Shown piece by piece: positions 57,920 to 64,000 of a stretch of 64,000 nt of DNA. The position numbers were made by a program, and so were the translations under genes. The notes beneath the pieces were generated by a model. It did not search any database. It worked only from the letters and a program-made list of their open reading frames with translations, and was not told the origin of the DNA. Every line of letters starts with the position of its first letter. The first letter of the stretch is position 1. The stretch is from contig NC_045148.1 of assembly GCF_008831285.2 (NCBI RefSeq), forward strand, positions 10,954,183 through 11,018,182, written 5' to 3'. This DNA comes from Nymphaea colorata. Lineage: Eukaryota; Streptophyta; Magnoliopsida; Nymphaeales; Nymphaeaceae.

Positions 57920-59576
57920 TCAGTGCACATAAGTAGTAAACCACTCAATCATGTGAATGTGCGCTTCTTCTGCCTTCTTCATGGCAGCTTCATCCTCTGG
58001 CTTGTATCTCATTGTCCAGCCATGCCCGACGCCTGGGAATATCTTCACGAAACTATTCATCTGCAAGTGCACAAAATCAACAGTTCAGCGTTCTGTTTCT
58101 TCCACTTGCTCACGGAGAAGAAAATCAAACAAGAGAAAAGGGCAGTAGTGAAATGAAAATCTAATGCCCAAGACGAGAGTGCACCAAGTTCTGCAACTTA
58201 CTAAAATTTACATTGGCATTGCGCAAAGATTGTGCATATTTTTCTGCCATTAAGATTGGACTGGCATGGTTTTAGGAATTAATGAACCAAAAAAAATGTG
58301 TTATATAAAACTAGATTAAGAGGCAGGGAGAAAATAATAATATATAGCAATCATTCTCCTAATTTTTGTATATGGTTGCATTTAGGAAGAGGCAACCTGA
58401 CTAGTTATTCAGTTGAAACTCATCGTCTATACAACTCCTCATCAAAAAGAAAAGGAAGTCTTGTGGCTAGGATTGGTGGTAATGAACTATCACCTCTTTC
58501 TTTGCAGATAGAACCTCCTCAAACCTCTTAATCAAGTCCGGTGGAGATGATTGATCTTTTTCTGCTCCCAGAATTGCAGTAGGAACTTTAGCCTCTGTAA
58601 CCAAAGGGAAAAAAAGAAGTGAAACTTGTGGTATCCATTGAGAACAATCGAAAGAGACTGAAGGATAGGGATGATGGTTACCCTTGATATCATCTATAGT
58701 AACAAGTGAAGGGTGAAACATGACAGCAGCTTGGATTTCTTCAGTCTTGCCTAATTCTGCGACCACCTTTCCTGCAAAGCATTAAAATGATGGGCATAAG
58801 CTAGGGCTGTGAACATTAATCTAGAACAATTTGGCCTTAATTTGAGCTTACCACCACGACAAATGCCTCCAACCCCAATAGATGATATTCCTTGGCTCTT
58901 TAAATATGCAATCAGAGGCTTGGTGTCTTCAAATCCTTTCTCCTACAAGAAAAGGAGTTGAGACTTCGAGTAGGAGTATATAATAAAAGATGTATAAAAA
59001 TGAAAATCCTGCAAAACAAAGTTGCAACTATGGCTACCTTATGGCTCTAGAACTTACTGGAGCATGATTGTCCAAAAAGTCAGGAATAGAACCCTTTTCT
59101 GGAGCATAGGAATCTCCATGGAAGTAGTCCGGAACCACCACAAGAAATCCACTTGCAGCAATCTTGTCAGCAAGTTTCCTTTTCAGGATCGAACATATTG
59201 CAGAAATATTAGTGTACAAGAACGCCAGAAAATTCTATGAAAAGTAGTATAAGCTAGTCGCTGAAGAGAAAAGCAACTTTTGTCGGCACACATACATGAT
59301 GGATCATAAACTTTGTCAAATATAATCTACCAGTTCTCTTTGTGTAACTCCTATGTTCTCATGAATTAGTTCTTGCAGCCCTAAATCTCCTTGTAAATGA
59401 TCCATCATATATGGTCCGAGTCGATCTGCTGTAAATGACCGAATAAATACATATATTTATGCACACATGTGCATGAAATTGGTACGATATGAATGGACAT
59501 AAATAGCTAAGTCGCATAGTTGTGGGGTCTGGTTCTGATGTTCGCGTGGATGCGACAACTTCTTTATAAAATTTGA

Positions 59577-59615
<39 letters not shown>

Positions 59616-60508
59616 ACGTATCTTCGCTTATGCTAAGACCTAGCAGGCAGAGTAACAACCGGAATGTGTCTCTTGACTATCAAAGGCAGAGTTAATCAGA
59701 ATAGCTTCACAGCGGAAGTTGGACTGCAATTTCTCTTGGTGAATGGGGAGGTTGATCTCAATACCACTTAAAATAAAGACAAATAATTGAATTTACATAT
59801 ATAAGAATATGAAAGCGAGTTATTTTATGATCATGTCAGGCATGCAACCGTGGAACTTCAACACCGTGCGTACCTCAGGTTGGGTGCCTCATATCCTGCA
59901 TGCACAAGCGAAAAAAGCCAGAAGACAGTCAAAATTTTATCGTAAGACAAAAAATTATAGAGGAAAATTAAGAAAAATAGAGCAAGTAATTGCAAGTAAG
60001 TGAAAAAAGCCAAGCAGCTCTCCATCGTATAAAGAATCCATCAAAATTTTCGATCTACGATATTGTTCTATCACAGTGAATTTTGAAATGAGTCCGCAGG
60101 AATAGGTCTTTACAGGGTCATATTTTTATTCTTCTTCTGGAGGATATGGGTAGTTATAAAGAAGAGAGTATTTAGTCAGCAAATAAAGAGAACCTTTAAC
60201 AAAGTCTCCTCTGTCTATTTATGTACATAAATATATCTATATGTATACACACACACACACACACATATATACATATATATATGTAGAGAGAGAGAGAGAA
60301 AGAGAGAGAGAGAGCGAGAGCATGCAGGGGAAGAGATGGGTGACGTGCCAAAGACATCAGAAACCAAGATGACAGCCTTTTTGCTGCTTGGAGAACCAGT
60401 AACATAGGCTTTCAAGCTTCCGATCAGGCACTCCCCAGAGCCTAATTGATCCCCACAGCTGGGGTTGAGTGCTGCAGGTGGTATCTCATAGCATTGAGCA
60501 ACTGCCAT
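57920..60508 (-). CDS. Dienelactone hydrolase family protein (DLH-3)
   Basis: Sister of DLH-2 produced by the tandem duplication. Seven exons on minus: 60508-60349, 59895-59874, 59178-59058, 58942-58852, 58771-58682, 58594-58494, 58060-57920; 241 aa, no stops. Triad Cys129 (GICRGGK), Asp175, His208 present; the Trp to Arg change next to the nucleophile is shared with DLH-2. Intron 1 again starts with GC (TTTG|GCACGT); intron 6 starts GTGATAG. Differences from DLH-2 are few, for example Trp to Gly in the N-terminal GSGECL segment and changes near the C-terminus, so both copies seem under constraint. Intron 1 has a CT/AG microsatellite (60283-60320). Confidence 0.92.
59574..59615. repeat. (TA)n microsatellite
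   Basis: TA alternation in intron 2 of DLH-3; unit 1 has a shorter run at 49630-49646. Confidence 0.9.
60238..60320. repeat. (CA)n and (GA)n microsatellites in DLH-3 intron 1
   Basis: (AC)9-type run at 60248-60266 and (AG)n run at 60283-60320; both are shorter or absent in DLH-2. Confidence 0.9.
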
Positions 60509-60589
60509 TTTCTAATGCTCAACTACAGAGGCAATTCCTACACTTGTTTCTAGCTCCCAACTAGTGGTGAAAGCAGGAGAGCCCTCTTT

Positions 60590-60635
60590 AAGCTTTTATA
60601 GGCTTTTCCTGACTGTGACCGCGGGGTGGTGGGGA
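60590..60635 (-). promoter_or_regulatory. Core promoter of DLH-3
   Basis: Minus-strand GGAAAAGCCTATAAAAGC with GGTCACAGTCA upstream, as in DLH-2, about 90 bases before the ATG. Confidence 0.7.
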
Positions 60636-60992
60636 CGACTCCCAGCTGATGACAGCACACCATGGGTTTGGTCTTCTTTTCAGGTGGTAAGAATATGAAT
60701 TATCCCGTTGGTTTGACATCCAGAACTGCAGTTTCCTTTCTTGCTTGTTCCTCCAAATGCATGCACGTTCTTCAACTGAAAGGTTGCTTTCAAATAGAAC
60801 TGTTGGTCAATTTTGGTATCCAATGTGACCCCTGGCCTCCTCCTGATGGTAGAGATGAGAGTTACATCTACATTTTTAATCTTACTCTAAAATCCCAACG
60901 CATCATTGGAGCTGTCATCAGCAAGGGACCAATTGACCCTGACGACCTGTTTGTAATGGGGAGGACCTGTGGTAGAGTAAGAAAAAATTTCT

Positions 60993-61208
60993 GCAGGGGC
61001 GCCCATTCACAGATTTATATATATAAAGTAGCACTAAGTATACGACAGAACAAATGTTTGAAAATTATTTGAAACAAACATTACTGTCCACACCAGCCCA
61101 TATGTGGCTTCGCCTCTGGGAGGACCTCCTCTTACAGAGATTATTGTGCTTTCCCCATGCCTGATCAGTACATATGCCTCTTAAGTCCGCATAGGGATTT
61201 GCACTAAC
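60993..61208. mobile_element. ~215-base insertion, unit 2 only, hAT-like ends
   Basis: Unit 1 is continuous at about 51080. The insertion starts GCAGGGGCGCCCATTCACAG; an inverted counterpart GTGGCTTCGCCTCTG lies at 61103-61117, followed by about 90 more bases. The ends suggest a decayed CAGGGGCGG-type hAT MITE, possibly with an extra piece. No clear 8-base target duplication. Confidence 0.5.
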
Positions 61209-61614
61209 ACCAAACACTGGAAGAGCCTATGTCGAAGATCCCTCGAACGCAGAAACTTAGTCCTTGAATCATTCCCAGCCATTTTGAATATATATGGCTT
61301 GGAGATTCACTATCGCGCCGATGACAATAGTTCCTCAGATTGTGGAAAAGCTTACTATTTTGGATGCTAGGATCTGTGCATTCGATTCCTAGTGGGGGAC
61401 TTGATGACAACGTTCCCTTTCAGATTGTGGAAAAGATTGTTTGTTTCCCAGTTGGGGACCTAGTAACTTTTGGTTTTGGCACTGTAAATTTCTTTTACAC
61501 TACACTCCTTTTGGCCGTCTCAGAGTGTTTTTTGTAATCTCAGCTGTGTCTGTTGATCCCTTGTGCAGCTCATTTTTCGGTTAATAATAAGCTTAGGGAG
61601 GCTTCTCCTCCCTG

Positions 61615-62870
61615 CAAATTTGCATCTGAAATATCAAACTTTACGGAATAAATTTATCCATCCAACATTTAAGTTCACACGCATCAAACTTCCTTTCTTT
61701 TCTGGTTTTAAGTAATCTATAGCTAACCATTTTTCAGGTCTTTGGTGGTCGATCTGCAGGTAACTTGATCGCAGCTTTTCTGTGACGGAAAGTTTCAAAA
61801 CCACCGCAGCAATAACGCCTGGTTGGATTAATTCAGAACCCTTTGAAGTATTTTGTTTCATACAACCGTGCCTCTTTGTTATATAGCTGCAAAATGGTTA
61901 TACAACGCCAAGCATGTTCTGAAAACTAGTGATACTTGAATAGGAATGATGAAATAATTTACAAGCTTTGATCTATTAATCTACCATTTAACCGCCTCTT
62001 TCGAATGGAACTCAGACCAAAACAAATAAGCGATTGCATTTACGGCAACGCAGGTAATTAATTAACTAAGGTTATTCAGAATTACCTGCTCTCTCTGTCG
62101 ATTTATGTTGATTTTTTGTGTGAAGGCCGACCAGAATATCTTCTTAGAGACAAGAAGATCTCTCACCTGTAGCTTTGAACATGTGGAATCCGGTTGGGCC
62201 CCATACTTTGTCCCTCAAGACCCGGCTTAGGTCACGTGTTCGAATCCAACCAAATTGAGGAACCTTTCAACTAAGTTTTAACTATTTCAAGTTTTTTGTT
62301 TTTATAAACTTTTTTTAGTCTTTTGGAAAAAAAATATATATATTGTCTTGGCTGATTCACAACTTATTTAAATGAATCGATCAATCAAGCACCAGGCAGT
62401 CATGCCAATTCACAAGAACTGACTTTTACCATATCTTTGGTAAAAAACAGTGGGGGGCTGGGCATCGGCCCAGGATATAATAAAATATATATACAAAGTA
62501 TAAATATAATATAAAATCTGATTTATAAATATAATAATTCTAATATATATGTATATAATGAAATACAATTATAAGTGATCGAGCTAAGTTGGGCCACTCG
62601 AGCCGGCCCATAATCAGGTCAGCTTTTTTATTGGTATTATATGATAGCAACTACGCCATTTATTGACATGGCCATTTATTTACCCCCTTTTGTCTTCATG
62701 TTTCCTGGCAACCCTATATAGTCCGGAGGCAATAGAAGATAAACAATAATTCATATGTACCTATCAAAGTGGGGCTCACGAGTACTTGGTCACAAACACA
62801 ACTGAATTATGAACTTTGTCTTGTTCACATTTGGGTATTTGGGGTCACTGATATTTCTGATTCGGCCGGC
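61615..62870. other. Intergenic DNA beyond the duplication
   Basis: No gene recognised. A B-box-like GTTCGAATCC at about 62239-62248 within GGTCACGTGTTCGAATCC suggests a decayed tRNA-derived SINE between about 62165 and 62340, without a convincing A box. Confidence 0.4.
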
Positions 62871-63465
62871 ACACGCCAAATAAATCATTTGGAAAAATAA
62901 TGCACCCTTCAAATTATTGCTTCAGTATTATTGCTTCAGTATTGACAAAAACTTGTTGATTTACCGTGTCACTTTTCAATGGCAGAGCTTAAAAATTTTT
63001 TACCCAGTAGTCGACAGGAGATTTTTACTGAGTAGTAAATCAGAAGATTTTTACTGAGTAGTAAGTAGAGATTTTCGGCGGAGTGAAAGGGCCACCCCAT
63101 TTATAGTTGGTGTCGGCAACGGATCTCTCGCCAAATCATTCAGAAAAGTAATTCAGCCTTGAAATTAATACTACAGCATTGAAACAAACTGGCTGATTGT
63201 CACTCCTTAGTGGCGGAGTTAGAAATTCTTTGCTGGTTAGTAAACTGGAGTTTTTGGAGGGGACCCTATTTATAATTGGTCTCGGCAATGGCTCTCTTAC
63301 CAAATCATTTGGAAAAATAGTGCAGCCTTCAAATTAATTCCACAATATTGACATAAACGGACCGACTTACTATGTCACTTACGAACGGCGGAGCTAGAAA
63401 AATTTTTTACTGAGTAGTCAACAAGAGTTTTCGGTCTAGTGAAAGGGGCACCCTATTTACAGCTG
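62870..63465. repeat. Three diverged tandem copies of a ~170-255-base unit
   Basis: Copies start near 62877, 63132 and 63300, each with AAATCATT(T/C)(G/A)GAAAA, a GTGTCACT/GTCACT...GGCGGAG(C/T)TAGAAA block, and TTTACTGAGTAGT. The first copy also has an internal 30-base repeat of TTTTTACTGAGTAGTAA. Related blocks occur at 44400-44530 and 53260-53400. Confidence 0.75.
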
Positions 63466-64000
63466 GGGTTGGCTATGCGTCTCTTTGGACAGTTGCCGAC
63501 ACATGCCCACACAGAGCTTTGCGACGGCCACCTTTCGTCGCTAATTGCCTCCAATTGATGTGGTCAATTTAAAACCACATTAAAGTCCTTGTCGCACAAC
63601 AAAACTAACGTGCGTTCTCATATTAATCACATATTGGTGGTACTCCAGAAAATTATTGGAACTAGTGAAAGCTATATGTAACATATGACTAAACAAGACT
63701 TTTTCATATGAGACATTATATAATTTTTTTTTTTTAAATCCGCACCAGGACCAAATTGAATTTTTTGGAAAGTTTAGTGGTAACATTTTGATTTAACAGA
63801 GAGCCACGGCCCCTGCTAAATGCTAATGCCCCTTGGCTCCTCCCCTGTTCCTTTGTAAAGCGTTGTATGGATGTGGCAGACATATATAACATGAAACAGG
63901 AAATGCTATATCCAGATATGCGTACACAAAGTTGTATATGTGAAGCAGTAAGTTTGGATTTAAATTAGAAAAGATTTTCAAAAAAGCACCTAATCTAACA
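63466..64000. other. Intergenic DNA at window end
   Basis: AT-rich; a 68-codon minus-strand frame at 63786-63580 has no recognised motif. Nothing else identified. Confidence 0.4.

Larger units (their letters stand above)
51492..61614. repeat. Tandem segmental duplication, unit 2 (~10.1 kb)
   Basis: Direct repeat of unit 1. Unit 2-only material: about 53466-53635 (element starting CAGGGGTGGAGGC), about 53910-55700 (1.8 kb insertion) and about 60993-61208. It lacks the unit 1 segments at 42095-42810, 43805-44155 and 46635-47690. Visible divergence with many small indels indicates the duplication is not recent. Confidence 0.88.

Noticed and set aside
57833-58156. + strand ORFs of about 105 codons here and at 47882-48199
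   Set aside because: They are antisense shadows of the last DLH exon and its flank; conservation is explained by the gene on the other strand.
1-64000. Bacterial-type features (operons, CRISPR, Shine-Dalgarno sites, attachment sites) and organelle DNA inserts
   Set aside because: Gene structure is plainly eukaryotic with introns and plant transposons; no spaced repeat array or plastid or mitochondrial gene was recognised.

Overview
The window is nuclear DNA of a flowering plant. It is AT-rich, with intron-split genes (GT-AG and some GC-AG), degenerate Ty1/copia retrotransposons, hAT-like and MITE-like elements, tRNA-derived SINE-like pieces, (TA)n microsatellites and an E-class pentatricopeptide-repeat (PPR) pseudogene. 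The species cannot be named from the sequence. No rRNA, functional tRNA, CRISPR array or organelle insert was seen. All coordinates and similarities were read by eye, so edges of old repeats are approximate.

Layout. 1-2340: remnant of a + strand copia element. 2655-4791: foldback with two ~1.05 kb arms. 4792-9044: intergenic patchwork with displaced pieces of a ribonucleotide reductase gene, a MITE and a SINE-like element. 9045-30500: a very large imperfect palindrome centred near 24.8 kb. Its right arm runs into the last exon of the intact ribonucleotide reductase small-subunit gene (RNR2, minus strand, 30221-33774), and its left arm ends in a second copy of that exon. A full-length degenerate copia element (about 9373-14615) and a PPR pseudogene (15220-20735), itself split by a mini-copia and a 1.7 kb hAT-like element, lie only in the left arm. 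33775-37990: intergenic. 38127-41936: intact dienelactone-hydrolase-family gene (DLH-1, + strand). About 41568-51487 and 51492-61614: two tandem ~10 kb duplication units. Each holds a copy of DLH-1 exon 7, an RNR2 pseudogene fragment and one intact minus-strand DLH gene (DLH-2, DLH-3). 61615-64000: intergenic with a short diverged tandem repeat.

Four protein-coding genes can be reconstructed exon by exon with continuous reading phase: RNR2 (9 exons, 338 aa, all iron-ligand and tyrosyl-radical positions present) and three DLH paralogs (7 exons each; 238, 241 and 241 aa; Cys-Asp-His triad present in all). RNR2 supplies dNTPs. The DLH proteins are alpha/beta hydrolases of unknown substrate. No shared pathway is evident; their association here looks like a product of segmental duplication.

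I found no wholly new molecular system. The most interesting material is structural: the nested palindrome, the 10 kb tandem duplication that yields natural filled/empty comparisons for several insertions, a non-canonical GC-AG first intron kept in all three DLH genes, and a changed nucleophile motif in the two inverted DLH copies.
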